Shown here in pieces: positions 1-9,600 of a stretch of 64,000 bases of DNA. The position numbers were made by a program, and so were the translations under genes. Positions within the stretch are counted from its first letter, which is position 1; every line of letters starts with the position of its first letter. The notes under the pieces are model-generated. The model had not been told where the DNA came from. It did not search any database and saw only the letters and a list, made by a program, of their open reading frames with translations. The DNA is taken from NCBI GenBank assembly GCA_022819745.1, contig JAJEGS010000039.1:372001-436000 (forward strand), in the 5' to 3' direction. The DNA is from Candidatus Latescibacterota bacterium (GTDB taxonomy: Bacteria > Latescibacterota > UBA2968 > UBA8231).

Positions 1-348
1 CACTTGCCCAAAGTGGATGTTAAACCCGTGGGCAAAGGCGAGGGCATTGCCCGCTTCGAGATTGGGGCGGATATCGGCTTCGTACACAGCCTTCTGGACC
101 TCGTCGTTGATCAGGATCACCACGATGTCCCCCCGCTTGCTGGCCTCGGCCACATCGGCTACCTCCAGCCCTTCGGCCTCGGCTTCAGCGCGCCGCTGGC
201 TGCCTGTGCGCAGTCCCACCACCACCTTGACACCGCTCTCCGCCAGATTGAGCGAATGGGCGTGGCCCTGGCTGCCGTAGCCGATGACGGCCACGGTCTT
301 GTCCGAGAGCAGGTCGAGGTTGGCGTCGTTGTCGTAGTACATCTGCAT
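1..348 (-). CDS. ilvC: Ketol-acid reductoisomerase (IlvC), N-terminal part, cut by the window edge
   Basis: The reading frame encodes the first 116 residues of a ketol-acid reductoisomerase, the NADPH-dependent enzyme that isomerises and reduces acetohydroxy acids in valine, leucine and isoleucine synthesis in the cytoplasm. It begins [14 protein letters not shown] and carries the diagnostic Rossmann motif [10 protein letters not shown] at about residues 23-32, followed by the VVVGLR strand of the cofactor-binding fold. The ATG at 348 is preceded on the minus strand by AAGGAG seven to eight bases upstream, which decides the start. The C-terminal knotted domain lies beyond position 1. Family identity is firm; whether it is class I or II cannot be seen here. 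Confidence 0.95.
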   Translation of the reverse strand, partial: MQMYYDNDANLDLLSDKTVAVIGYGSQGHAHSLNLAESGVKVVVGLRTGSQRRAEAEAEGLEVADVAEASKRGDIVVILINDEVQKAVYEADIRPNLEAGNALAFAHGFNIHFGQV

Positions 349-732
349 GAAAATTCTCCTTCACTGAGGGCGTTGAGATTGTTTTATAGACATAGTTAGC
401 TAATAGCCGGCTCGTTGCAGCGGCTTCGTCCGTTAATTGGGCTGTTAAACGTGGAACGAGGAGCGAAGCCTACTTGACCGGCCGGCCAATAATAAGCAGT
501 AAGTCGAGGAGGAGAAGTCGGAGGCGCGCCCACACTGGTGTCGGGCGGAAAATACGCGGGAACTGGGATGGCGCGCTCATTGTCATTAAACCTAAGTAAG
601 CCAAGAAGTTAGCGTTCAATTTAGAAAGGTTCCAATATACGGCGCGCAAAGGGGAATGTCAAGCTGTATGGCGCAATCGCCCGTCCTGCCCCAATTTACC
701 TTGCATGTTGAATCCCAATTGCGAAATCTCCT
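349..732. other. Intergenic region between ilvC and the acyltransferase gene
   Basis: This 384-base gap separates two divergent genes. I see no convincing coding frame. On the minus strand a TATAAA hexamer at 388-383, about 35 bases upstream of the ilvC start, could be a -10 element, but no good -35 accompanies it. The short GC-rich palindrome GGCCGGCC near 482 is unremarkable. No leader-peptide attenuator for branched-chain amino acids was recognised. Confidence 0.4.
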
Positions 733-1716
733 GTGGCCGACACCTTTGAAATCCGCCTCGTCGCCGACGACACCGCTTGGGACGCCTTCGTCCGCCAAGC
801 CGTCGGCGGCACGGTATTTTCCACCAGCGCGTGGCTGCGCTGTGCTGCGGCCGCCACCGGCGGTCAAGTCCACCGCCTCGGCTGCTACCGCAATGACCGC
901 CTCGTCGCCGGTATCAGCGGCTTGGCTCGCCGCCGCATGGGTCTCTACCGCCTCGAAACCCCAGAGCTGACGCCCTACACCGGCCTACTCCTCGCCCCGG
1001 TCGCTGGCAAAGGACCAGCCAAAGCCGAAGCAGCCCAACACCGCGCTTGCATGCACCTGACGGACCATCTCGCCAAGCACTACGACCGCGCCTTCCTAGT
1101 CCACGCACCGGCCATCGCCGACGTGCGCCCCTTCACTTGGCAGGGCTGGAACGCGCACCTGCGCTATACCTATCGGCTGCCACTCGGCGACAGCAACGCA
1201 CTCTGGGAGCGAATCGAGCGCCGCACGCGCACGGCCATCCGCAAGGCTGAAAAACTCGGCTATCAACTGCGGCCCACCAGCGATGTCGCGCTGTTTCGGC
1301 GGCAGTACGAAGCCATCTACGCCAACCAAGCCGACGGCCCCCCAATCGCCGCAGCCTTAGCTGAACGCTTTGTCGCCGCAGCTTTAGCGGCTGGTCTGGC
1401 CCAAGCGTACGAAATCGCCTCCCCAGACGGACCAGCCGCGATCGTCGCCTTTGTCGAAGGCTTCGACACCACCTATGCCTGGGCCGCAGGAGCCGACCCC
1501 GCTTACAACCACACGGGGGCCATCTCGCTGTTGTATTGGCAATACTGCACCACGACCGCCCACCAGTACTTCGACTTCGTCGGCGCTAACATGCCGAGCA
1601 TCGCCTTTTTCAAGCGCGGCTTTGGCTGCGACCTCGTGCCGTACTACGCGGTGGAGGGATACAAGAGTGGGTGGGTCAAGCGCGCTTTTGGCCTCCGACA
1701 GGCCCTGCGCGGCTGA
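733..1716 (+). CDS. FemAB/BioF2-like GNAT-fold acyltransferase
   Basis: This 327-residue protein resembles the FemAB-type and BioF2-like branch of the GNAT superfamily, whose members transfer aminoacyl or acyl groups, often to cell-envelope precursors or polysaccharides. Visible family features are the central segment around residues 155-180 (RIERRTRTAIRKAEKLGY), which matches the R-K-A-x-K-x-G pattern of these enzymes, and the C-terminal block with SLLYWQY and DFVGANMPSIAFFKRGFG, where a conserved F-K-x-x-F-G motif closes the second acyltransferase lobe. The start is GTG at 733, with no strong ribosome site. It ends six bases from the convergent OPT-like gene. The acyl donor and acceptor cannot be read from sequence. 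Confidence 0.75.
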   Translation: MADTFEIRLVADDTAWDAFVRQAVGGTVFSTSAWLRCAAAATGGQVHRLGCYRNDRLVAGISGLARRRMGLYRLETPELTPYTGLLLAPVAGKGPAKAEAAQHRACMHLTDHLAKHYDRAFLVHAPAIADVRPFTWQGWNAHLRYTYRLPLGDSNALWERIERRTRTAIRKAEKLGYQLRPTSDVALFRRQYEAIYANQADGPPIAAALAERFVAAALAAGLAQAYEIASPDGPAAIVAFVEGFDTTYAWAAGADPAYNHTGAISLLYWQYCTTTAHQYFDFVGANMPSIAFFKRGFGCDLVPYYAVEGYKSGWVKRAFGLRQALRG

Positions 1717-1722
1717 CCGACC

Positions 1723-3693
1723 TCAATAATGCAACTGCGTCACCGACTTGGATATCAACGCAATCGCCACCGCGGACATCCCCACCAAACCCATCCCACA
1801 CGCATACCCAGCCAACAACACCGGCGCGTATTGCCGCCACTGCTGCGTCCCAAAGCGTGGCTCCAGCCAATAGCGGGCCAGCAGGGCACCGGCCATCTCC
1901 GGGATCAGCAAATGCGGCAGCCCCCCAAGGCCGCGCACAAACCCGTACACCAGCGAAATCGGCCACCCCAACCACGACATCACCCCAAACAGCCCCCCAG
2001 CCATCACAAAACTCCCCGCGATCCACCACCCCTTAATCGCCTGATCAAACAGCGTCTCCCCGCCCAACGTCGCCGAGTACCACAAGCACTGGCGTAGCGC
2101 AATGAGATGCCAATACGTCTGCGCGTATTGGAAGGTCGGCGAGGGGATAGGTTCCATCTGCCAGACCAGCGACCAAAACACAAAGCCGCAGACCAAACTC
2201 AGCGGCAACAGCAACAGCTCGGCCTTGAGGATCGACGAGAAGCGCGTCCCGGTCAGCTCCACTTCGCGGAAGAGCTGGGCGCGCCGGCCGTGATCGGAGT
2301 ATGGTATGGGCGCAAACCATATATCAATACCTTTGTAGCCGCTCAAGATAAAAGCGCCTTCGCGCAGCAGCGGAAAGCTGACCAACTGTCCCGTCAGCCC
2401 GGCCATGCGCGCATTGACATACGAAATCACCGGCGTCACCACGAAGCCAAAAAGCAGCAAAAAGATCAGCGGAAACTCGTCGTCTTCTAGCAGCAACACG
2501 CAGAGCCAGATCATGGCTAACGTCGATAGGACGTATCCGCCAATCGCCATCCACAGCGGGAAGTCGCCCCGGCCAGTCGGCGTATCCCGCAACGGACGGT
2601 GCCCGCCCTGACGGCGCGAGGCCCGCACCGACAGCACGGCGTGTACCAAGCCAATCGCGCCCACAGCCGCTCCCGCGCCAATGTACACGCTCATCCACAC
2701 GTCGATGTCATTGGCAAAATTCGTCAGAATCGCGTCCATGCCCGGTCGCCAGTGCGTCAACATGCCAGCGTGGTAGAGAATCGGGCTGCCCAAGGCGTGG
2801 ACCATGGCCGCGACAAACGTACCAACGACGATCCAAAACGGCAGCACCATCCCCAACAACACCAAGCCCAAGTCCGTGCCAATGCCCAAGGGTGCAGCCG
2901 GCAGAATGGTCTCCGTAGTGCGCGTCAGGTCGATCCAAGGAATGGGCAACAGAACGATGGGATCGCTGGCAATCAATCCAGTCAGCGCCGGCAAACCCAC
3001 GTACACCGCGCCGAATAGCAAACCAATCCCCATGCCCACCGAGAAAACCCGCCAGCGCCAGCTATCCCGCCCCTCGTCGCTCTCGGCCAGCGCTGTCGCT
3101 CCCTGCGCGGCGACCGGTGCCAACGGAAAGGGCAAGCGCTCCACATCGGACGTGACCCGAAAGAGGATGTAGCCAAGCGTGAACCACTCGACCCGCGACA
3201 AAAACTGCGAGGCGACCAGCACGACCATTGGCGGTATCCACGCCCGGTGCAAAAAGCTGCGCCCCATCAGCGCATCGGAACCAATCGGCGGCGCGACCCA
3301 TTCCGGGATGTGCTCGGCAATGCCAAAACCAGCCGCAGCCTGCGACTGCACGAGGTACTGGTTCCACACCAGTTGCCCAAACGGCCCCCCGGCCAGCATG
3401 GTGCCGCCAATGACGCCAGCCAAACCACCGGCAATGTAGTAGATCAGGTAAATTTCTTGGCGCGTCAGCGCGGAAAAGGACCGCCGCGCCAACTCGGAAA
3501 ACAGGATGATAGTCACCCACTCGGCAGCCGCGCCGAGCGATGCACCGGCAATAAGGCCCATGTAAATGGCACCGGGCATCATGATAAAGCCGACGAAGAA
3601 CGCCCCAGCCACAGTCCGCATGGTAAAGCCCTCGCGGAAGCGCGTCGGGGGCTGCATCAGGTCGCGATAGCTAGTTAGATCGTTAGCCGTCAC
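1723..3693 (-). CDS. OPT-like multi-pass transporter
   Basis: A 656-residue integral membrane protein with more than a dozen hydrophobic segments, resembling the oligopeptide-transporter (OPT) superfamily proteins annotated as peptide transporters in Planctomycetes and related phyla. The N-terminal stretch FFVGFIMMPGAIYMGLIAGASLGAAAEW, broken by glycines, resembles the first OPT helices. Its ATG overlaps the stop of the upstream DUF6785 gene by four bases (3690-3693), so the two are translationally coupled and probably form one transport unit. It would act in the inner membrane; the substrate is unknown, though peptides or metal-chelate compounds are the usual OPT cargo. The gene ends back to back with the acyltransferase gene. 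Confidence 0.65.
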   Translation of the reverse strand: MTANDLTSYRDLMQPPTRFREGFTMRTVAGAFFVGFIMMPGAIYMGLIAGASLGAAAEWVTIILFSELARRSFSALTRQEIYLIYYIAGGLAGVIGGTMLAGGPFGQLVWNQYLVQSQAAAGFGIAEHIPEWVAPPIGSDALMGRSFLHRAWIPPMVVLVASQFLSRVEWFTLGYILFRVTSDVERLPFPLAPVAAQGATALAESDEGRDSWRWRVFSVGMGIGLLFGAVYVGLPALTGLIASDPIVLLPIPWIDLTRTTETILPAAPLGIGTDLGLVLLGMVLPFWIVVGTFVAAMVHALGSPILYHAGMLTHWRPGMDAILTNFANDIDVWMSVYIGAGAAVGAIGLVHAVLSVRASRRQGGHRPLRDTPTGRGDFPLWMAIGGYVLSTLAMIWLCVLLLEDDEFPLIFLLLFGFVVTPVISYVNARMAGLTGQLVSFPLLREGAFILSGYKGIDIWFAPIPYSDHGRRAQLFREVELTGTRFSSILKAELLLLPLSLVCGFVFWSLVWQMEPIPSPTFQYAQTYWHLIALRQCLWYSATLGGETLFDQAIKGWWIAGSFVMAGGLFGVMSWLGWPISLVYGFVRGLGGLPHLLIPEMAGALLARYWLEPRFGTQQWRQYAPVLLAGYACGMGLVGMSAVAIALISKSVTQLHY

Positions 3694-5594
3694 GGTCGGT
3701 ATCCACCTCCCATTTCACCTTGTAATAGCGCGACCGCGGCCCACACCAGCCGCATTGCGACCTCGCCGCAAATCATCCCCAGGAAAAACGGCATGACCCG
3801 CCTATAGGTTTGTGCCCCGCCGTAGCGCACCGCCAGCCACTTGCATAACCAGCCGCACAACACCGACCCCCACACCAACCAGCCGAAGCCCGTGCCAAAC
3901 ACAAAGCCCATCGGATGCAAGGGCCAGCGCAGAAAGTGCTGGCGCATCAATGCCAAGAAATAGGTACAGCCCGCCCCGACCGCGTGAAATCCCAAGCGCA
4001 CCCAGTCCGTGCCTCCATCCACCGTGCCCGCGTCTTTGAACAAATAGTTGTAGTAGCGGCCAATGCGCGCCTCAGATCGCGCACCGCCCTGTTCCTGCAA
4101 GGCAAACAACCCGTGCTCGTAGATCGTCTCCAGCGAAAACACATAGCCGGCCCCCAACCCAACGGCCAACCCCAAGGCCATTCCCCAAATCAAGCGGCGC
4201 GGCGACACCCCGTGCATATCGGCCAACTTCAGTCCCTCAAATTGCAGAGCGGGCCAGATCCCAATCATCGTAAAGCCAAACACCGCCAAAAAGCCAAAGC
4301 CCATGTAGGTCTCATCGGCAAAATGCCCAGCGCCAGTCCCCAACACCACGAAGAACAGATAGCCCACAATCTGCGGCATCCCCACAATGGGCAACCCTCC
4401 GTCGATCCGTAGCCGCGCAAACGTCAACGCCAACAGCAACACCAGCAATAACGCCGCAATGCCCATCAGCGGCGGCACCCCCAAAGCCGTAGTCCACGCC
4501 CACAGCACTAGCACCCCAACCACCAACCCCCACGTCGCCGGACTGCGCCAAGAGATCGCCTCCGCCAAGGCCCGCCGCGCCGACCACAGGCTGAACAGCC
4601 CCAAAAACAGCAAGCCACCACGCGCCTGCGTCATAAAGAAAGGGAAGTGACTCGGCCAATCTAGCCACGGCGATCCGTGCCCAGGAATGAAGTCGCCGCG
4701 ATATTCCGAGCGCCCGAGGAAATGAGCCACCAGCAATTGCACGCGAGTGAGCAGATAGAAAAACCACGTGCTGAACGACACCTCCACGGGAGCGAGAAAC
4801 GCCGCGCCCACCAACAGCGGGACAAACTCAAAGTGGAACGGCGACTCAAAAGGGGCCATGGCTTTCCACGGGTCGTCGAGCAGGAAATGCTCCATTGCCA
4901 ATCTCGTGGTGATCTCGGGCACGCTCGGCATGTAGTGATGCCACCCATTGATCCCCAACAGCACGACCGGCACCAACGCGCCCCACCAAAACAGCCGCTG
5001 GCCAAACAGATCTCCAGCAATCAGAGCGCGGGGCACTTCCAGCAGCGGAAATCCCAACCGCTCAGTCTCTAACCAGCGCTGCCGCAACAGCCACACCAAG
5101 CAAAAGCAGGTCAAAAAGAACGCGCCGAAAAACACACTCCACATCGCCAGCGGCCACAGCCACGCCCCCCAAGGCACGGCCGCGCCACCTTCAAACGCCC
5201 CGATGGCCGGTGCCTCATTCGGCCCACCTGGCACCAACCAGTCCGGGACGACTTGCAAAAATCGGTAATAGGGTCCCGTTGACTGAGCAAACCCTCCGTA
5301 GAAACCCGTCACCAAACCCGGCAGAAAGCGGTGCATCAAGCCGGAAGCGGTCGCCGACACCCCAATTACCAGCGCGGCGTAAAGCACCGCCCGATCCCCC
5401 GGGCCAAGCCAGCGCCGCATTAAGGTAACGGCGGCCAAAGCCCCTATTGGCACGGCGAAAAAGACCTGCGCCCCCGGCGCACCCCCGGCCCCGGCCAAAT
5501 ACGGGCCGTTGTACAGCAACTCGACGCGCTGAAGCAACCACCCGCTTGCAACCGTGATGCCGGTGATGAGCGCGGCTAAGCGCAGCGCGGCCAT
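3690..5594 (-). CDS. DUF6785/DUF6784 family membrane protein, coupled to the OPT-like gene
   Basis: A 634-residue multi-pass membrane protein of the DUF6785/DUF6784 type. The family hallmarks are the WGAWLWPLAMW segment near residue 145, the RQRWLETERLGFPLLEVPRAL loop (residues about 170-190), and the C-terminal FLRWPLHPMGFVFG followed by GWLCKWLAVRYGG and YRRVMPFFLGMICGE. Two further members of the same family lie at 20936-22858 and 31113-33047. The gene starts with ATG at 5594 after a weak ribosome site and overlaps the downstream OPT-like gene by four bases. The function is not established; co-occurrence with an OPT-like partner suggests solute transport. It has no ATPase domain. Confidence 0.7.
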   Translation of the reverse strand: MAALRLAALITGITVASGWLLQRVELLYNGPYLAGAGGAPGAQVFFAVPIGALAAVTLMRRWLGPGDRAVLYAALVIGVSATASGLMHRFLPGLVTGFYGGFAQSTGPYYRFLQVVPDWLVPGGPNEAPAIGAFEGGAAVPWGAWLWPLAMWSVFFGAFFLTCFCLVWLLRQRWLETERLGFPLLEVPRALIAGDLFGQRLFWWGALVPVVLLGINGWHHYMPSVPEITTRLAMEHFLLDDPWKAMAPFESPFHFEFVPLLVGAAFLAPVEVSFSTWFFYLLTRVQLLVAHFLGRSEYRGDFIPGHGSPWLDWPSHFPFFMTQARGGLLFLGLFSLWSARRALAEAISWRSPATWGLVVGVLVLWAWTTALGVPPLMGIAALLLVLLLALTFARLRIDGGLPIVGMPQIVGYLFFVVLGTGAGHFADETYMGFGFLAVFGFTMIGIWPALQFEGLKLADMHGVSPRRLIWGMALGLAVGLGAGYVFSLETIYEHGLFALQEQGGARSEARIGRYYNYLFKDAGTVDGGTDWVRLGFHAVGAGCTYFLALMRQHFLRWPLHPMGFVFGTGFGWLVWGSVLCGWLCKWLAVRYGGAQTYRRVMPFFLGMICGEVAMRLVWAAVALLQGEMGGGYRP

Positions 5595-5837
5595 CTCGTA
5601 AATCTTTCTACCATTCCTTGCGTTGTCCTAGTCGCCATTTTAGACCAACCCATATTGAAACCTACATACATTAGACTAAAGAACCCGCGCCAGAAAGCCT
5701 CACCAGAGCTTTAGCGGCTGTCCTCAAGATCGGCCTTGACCGTTGCGGAGAGAGGCCATTTCGTATTGGGCGATCTGGCTGATGCTAACGAGGTTGAATT
5801 CGCAGGACGCAAAGTATCCCAACAATAGGAGAATCCC
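5595..5837. other. Divergent intergenic region
   Basis: This gap holds the 5' regions of the DUF6785 gene (minus) and the aminopeptidase gene (plus). Nothing coding was seen. On the plus strand AGGAG at 5827-5831 serves the M55 start. No clear palindrome or sigma-70 promoter stands out. Confidence 0.4.
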
Positions 5838-6671
5838 ATGGGCGTGAAATCCGTTTATATGATGACCGATTTGGAAGGCGTGGCCGGCGTCGATGATTGG
5901 GACCCAAGGCACCGGGACGATGCGACAACGGCAAAAGGCGTGTACGACCGCGCCGAGATGCAGCGCTTGTTGACCGGCGAAGTCAACGCCGCGGCCGAAG
6001 GCTTATTTGCAGCAGGTGTCGAAAAAATCATCATCAATGACGCGCATGGGGCGGGACGCACGATTTTGTCCGAAGAATTGATCTCAGGCGTAAGACTGGT
6101 CCAAGGGGTCAAGCGGCCGTGTTGGTTGCCGGGCTTATCACCCAGATTCGACGCCTTGATCCAAGTGGGCATGCACGCAATGACCGGCACGCCCAACGGC
6201 TGCCTCGCCCATTCGATGAGCCAAGATATGGTCTATCGCGTCAATGGTGTCGAAGTCGGCGAGATGGAAATGGCGGCGTATTTGTGTGGTCATCTAAGCA
6301 TTCCCTGGGTCTTTACCGCGGGCGATCTGCACGCCTGCACCGAATCCGAGCGCTGGGTCCGCGACATTGTCACAGCACCTGTAAAAGAAGGGCTGGGAGA
6401 ATTATGCGCCTTGCACATGGCACCAACAGACGCCCGCGCCCTGATTAAGACACGCGTCCAAGAAGCCATCGCGGTCGCCCAAAACATCGAACCGCTCATT
6501 GCAAAACGTCCGGTGATGGTGGAAGTAACGCACCCCGACCCCGATCGTCTTTCCGTGCCAGAAGGGGTTGAGCGCGTGGATGACCTTACGATTCGCTGCA
6601 AAGGCGACTCCTTCTGGCAGGTATTTCACAACATGGTTTATGGCAAGCCCAATTTTCCAGTTCCCGCATAA
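5838..6671 (+). CDS. M55 family D-aminopeptidase (DppA-like)
   Basis: A 277-residue member of peptidase family M55, the zinc D-aminopeptidases typified by Bacillus DppA, which release D-amino acids from short peptides such as cell-wall fragments. The metal-binding pattern known from DppA (D8, E10, H60, H104, E133) is matched here by D11 and E13 in MMTDLEGVAG, H70 in NDAHGAG, H113 in GMHAM and E142 in VGEMEM, so the enzyme should be active. No signal peptide is visible, so it is probably cytoplasmic. AGGAG seven bases before ATG fixes the start. Proximity to the OPT-like/DUF6785 transporter pair, which is divergently transcribed, suggests import and breakdown of peptides, but this is inference. 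Confidence 0.9.
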   Translation: MGVKSVYMMTDLEGVAGVDDWDPRHRDDATTAKGVYDRAEMQRLLTGEVNAAAEGLFAAGVEKIIINDAHGAGRTILSEELISGVRLVQGVKRPCWLPGLSPRFDALIQVGMHAMTGTPNGCLAHSMSQDMVYRVNGVEVGEMEMAAYLCGHLSIPWVFTAGDLHACTESERWVRDIVTAPVKEGLGELCALHMAPTDARALIKTRVQEAIAVAQNIEPLIAKRPVMVEVTHPDPDRLSVPEGVERVDDLTIRCKGDSFWQVFHNMVYGKPNFPVPA

Positions 6672-6674
6672 CGT

Positions 6675-9600
6675 TCATCCCCGCTCCCACTGCGGCAACT
6701 GCTCGGCGTAGTAGCGGCGACTCTCCGCGTCCAAGGTGCGCCAGATCAAAAACTGCTTGCGCACATCGTCCAAAAAGGTGCGCACCACCCGCTGCCACGT
6801 CGCCAGATCCCCGGCTACCAACGTCAAATCAACGTGAATGTCGCAATAGTTCGGGTCCGCCCCCGGCTCTATCTCCATCGCGGTCTCTTGCACCACGCCT
6901 TGGTCAAACGGCGCCAACCACACCCGCGCCGCCACCCGCACCTGCTCCCCCACCTGCTCCACCTCTAAGGCTTCGACGTAAAATCCCGCCCCAATTGACT
7001 GCTCCTGATTGGCCGCCCACGATTCCGCTTGAAACGCCGCCATGCCGAGCGCTTCGCGCCGCGCCAGCGAGAAGGGCAGTTGCACGCGCAAATGCTCGCC
7101 CTTGACGACCGGCAGCTTCCACCGCCGTTCAATACCCGGCGTGCAAATCCGCCCGGCCATGCGCGCCGGATAGAGCGCCGACGCCACCACCAACAGCGCG
7201 ATTGCGCCAACGGTGAGCACCGCCCCTAGCGACGAGTAATTCAGTTCCAAGCCAGGCAAAAATCCCCCCTGGGCCAAAAGTTGCGCCGCTCCTTGCCCTA
7301 GCAAATAGCCAGCGACCGTGCCGACCACGCCCAACGCCACCGCTTCCGCCATAAACAACCCGCTAACGTGTCCAGGCGCTAAGCCGACCGCGTTAAAGGT
7401 GCCGATTTCCTGCGTCCGCTCGTACACCGCCCCGAGCATGGTGTTGAACACGATCAACCCGGCGATCAGCAGCGGCACGATCAGCGATCCCCATCCAGAC
7501 ACCGACGCCACCCCCACCGAATTGACGAGCAAGCGTTGTCCCCCGAGGCCGGCGAACAGGTTCAAATCCAAGGTCTCCGCCAACTCTACCAGCGCACTGC
7601 GAATCTCCTCCGTAGTCCCATCCAACCGAATCCCCACCGACGCCAGCCGCACCCCATCCCACCGCATCAGCGCGGCAAACGGCAAGACTGGCGTCGCCGA
7701 CGCGGGCAAATGGGCAAACGGCTGCAACTTCCCCCCCTGCCCACGTCCCACTTCTGCTTCCGAAGGCTGTTGCGCCTCTGGATCCAACGGAGTCAGCGGC
7801 TCGCCGTTCAGATCGAGCCGGTCCAGCGCGTCATCCGCGAGCAACCCAACCACCCGAAACACCTCCCCAAAAACCCGTACCCGCTCCAATCCCTCGGCGC
7901 TGACCCCCAAAGAATCCGCCAATCCCACCGGCAACAAACAGGCGTCCTCTTCCCCGGGCCGCAGCCACCGGCCGGCCACCACCTCCGGCCCGAGCAAATT
8001 CTCTTCCTGCGCCGCTAGCCCAACAAACCCCCAGACCCCGACCGCTCGCTCTTCCGCGCCATCCCGCTCAACTCGGTAAGACGACGCCAGCGATGATACC
8101 GACATCCACGCACGCGGCGCGACCTGCTCGTCGCCAAACCAATCGCGCAACAGATCGTAGCCTGCCAACTCCATGGCCTGCCAGCCCGGCATCCGCACCA
8201 ACGCACCTTCGTACGCCGCGTCCGCGCCAATCGCAATCCAATTCGTGTGTAGCGCAGCGCGGACCGAAGTGAAGGACAGCACGGAAAAGGTCAACAGCAC
8301 CAGCGTCGCGCAGGTCAGCCCCGTGCGCCACGGTCGCCGCCGCAAATGCGCCAACCCCACGGCAACCGACGTCAGCACCGCACCCGACCGCTGCACCGCA
8401 ATCTGCCCGCGCCGATTGCTCAGTTCCTGCAACTCCCGGTTCAACCGCGACATCCCCAGAAACGTGACCAAAATCCCCAACGCCAAGATGACGAAGCCGA
8501 GCAGGATGATCGCCGGCGAGATCGACAACTCAAAGGCCGGATGCACGTAGCGCAGGGCGACAAAGCCCACGAGAAAGAGCGCGAAATACCCAAATACCTG
8601 CCGCCGCAAATCGGCAAACCCAAACGCCAATCGCTCGGCAAAGTGGGCAAAGGGAATCAGCACGGCCAACAAAAAGAGCGCGCCCTGCACCACCCCCGCT
8701 TGCGTCCGCTCCACGTCCCGATAAGCTGCCGCGGCCAGTGCCCAAGCGCGCCGCGCCCGATCGAAGAAATCTTGGTGCCGATGCTCGGCGCGCGCCGCCT
8801 CGGCTTCTGCGAGCAACCCAGCCGACCGCTCGTAAAAGGCCGCCAGCCGCCCATTGCGCACGCCGTGTCGCTCCAGCCGGTCAATCCGCTCGCCATTGAG
8901 CACGTGCATATCGGCAGCCACCCGATACACCGTCTCCACAATGCGTCCCTTCTCATCAACCGCATAGCCCACCCCGCTCGGCGTGTCCTCCGTGCCATTG
9001 AGCAACAACAGGCGTCGCCCCAACCCATAGCGTCCCGTCGCCATCACGGCCTTGAACCGCTCACTAGGCTGAGTAAAAATCACGCCGACCGGCTCCGTCC
9101 ACGACCCCACCCGATTCACATAGCTGAATAGCTCCATTTCTGGAGCTGTCAGCGGCAGGCAGGCCCCGTACACCACCGGCTCGGCTTCCAGCACCGCGTC
9201 AATGGCTTGCACGCGCTCCAAGGTCAACAAATTGCGCGGATCAAAAATCCCAAACAGCGCCGTCCCCCGCAGCGGTGCAGTGACAATTTGCACCTCGTCC
9301 TCGGCACTATCCATCGTCACTGTCAGCGCACGCCCCGGCAACTTGCGCTCCCCATTGATCCCCCAGTCCGGCGCATCCGTCACCATCCCAGTCTCCGCAT
9401 CGAGCCCATACGCCTCCAACCGCACCGGCTTCGTGTAGATAATGCCAGACTCAACCCCGGGAATGGCAAATCGCCCCGAATCATCCGCCGCCGCCCAAAA
9501 ATCCGGCCGCACCCCAGCCAACGTCGGATGGCGCAACCGCAGCCGCACCAACGCCCCAGCCGTAGGCTGATCCGGCAGATAGCTGCGCGGCCCATAGTGG

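Noticed and set aside
1676..2029. Several long frames opposite the OPT-like gene
   Set aside because: No ribosome sites, no recognisable domain, and composition typical of antisense frames.
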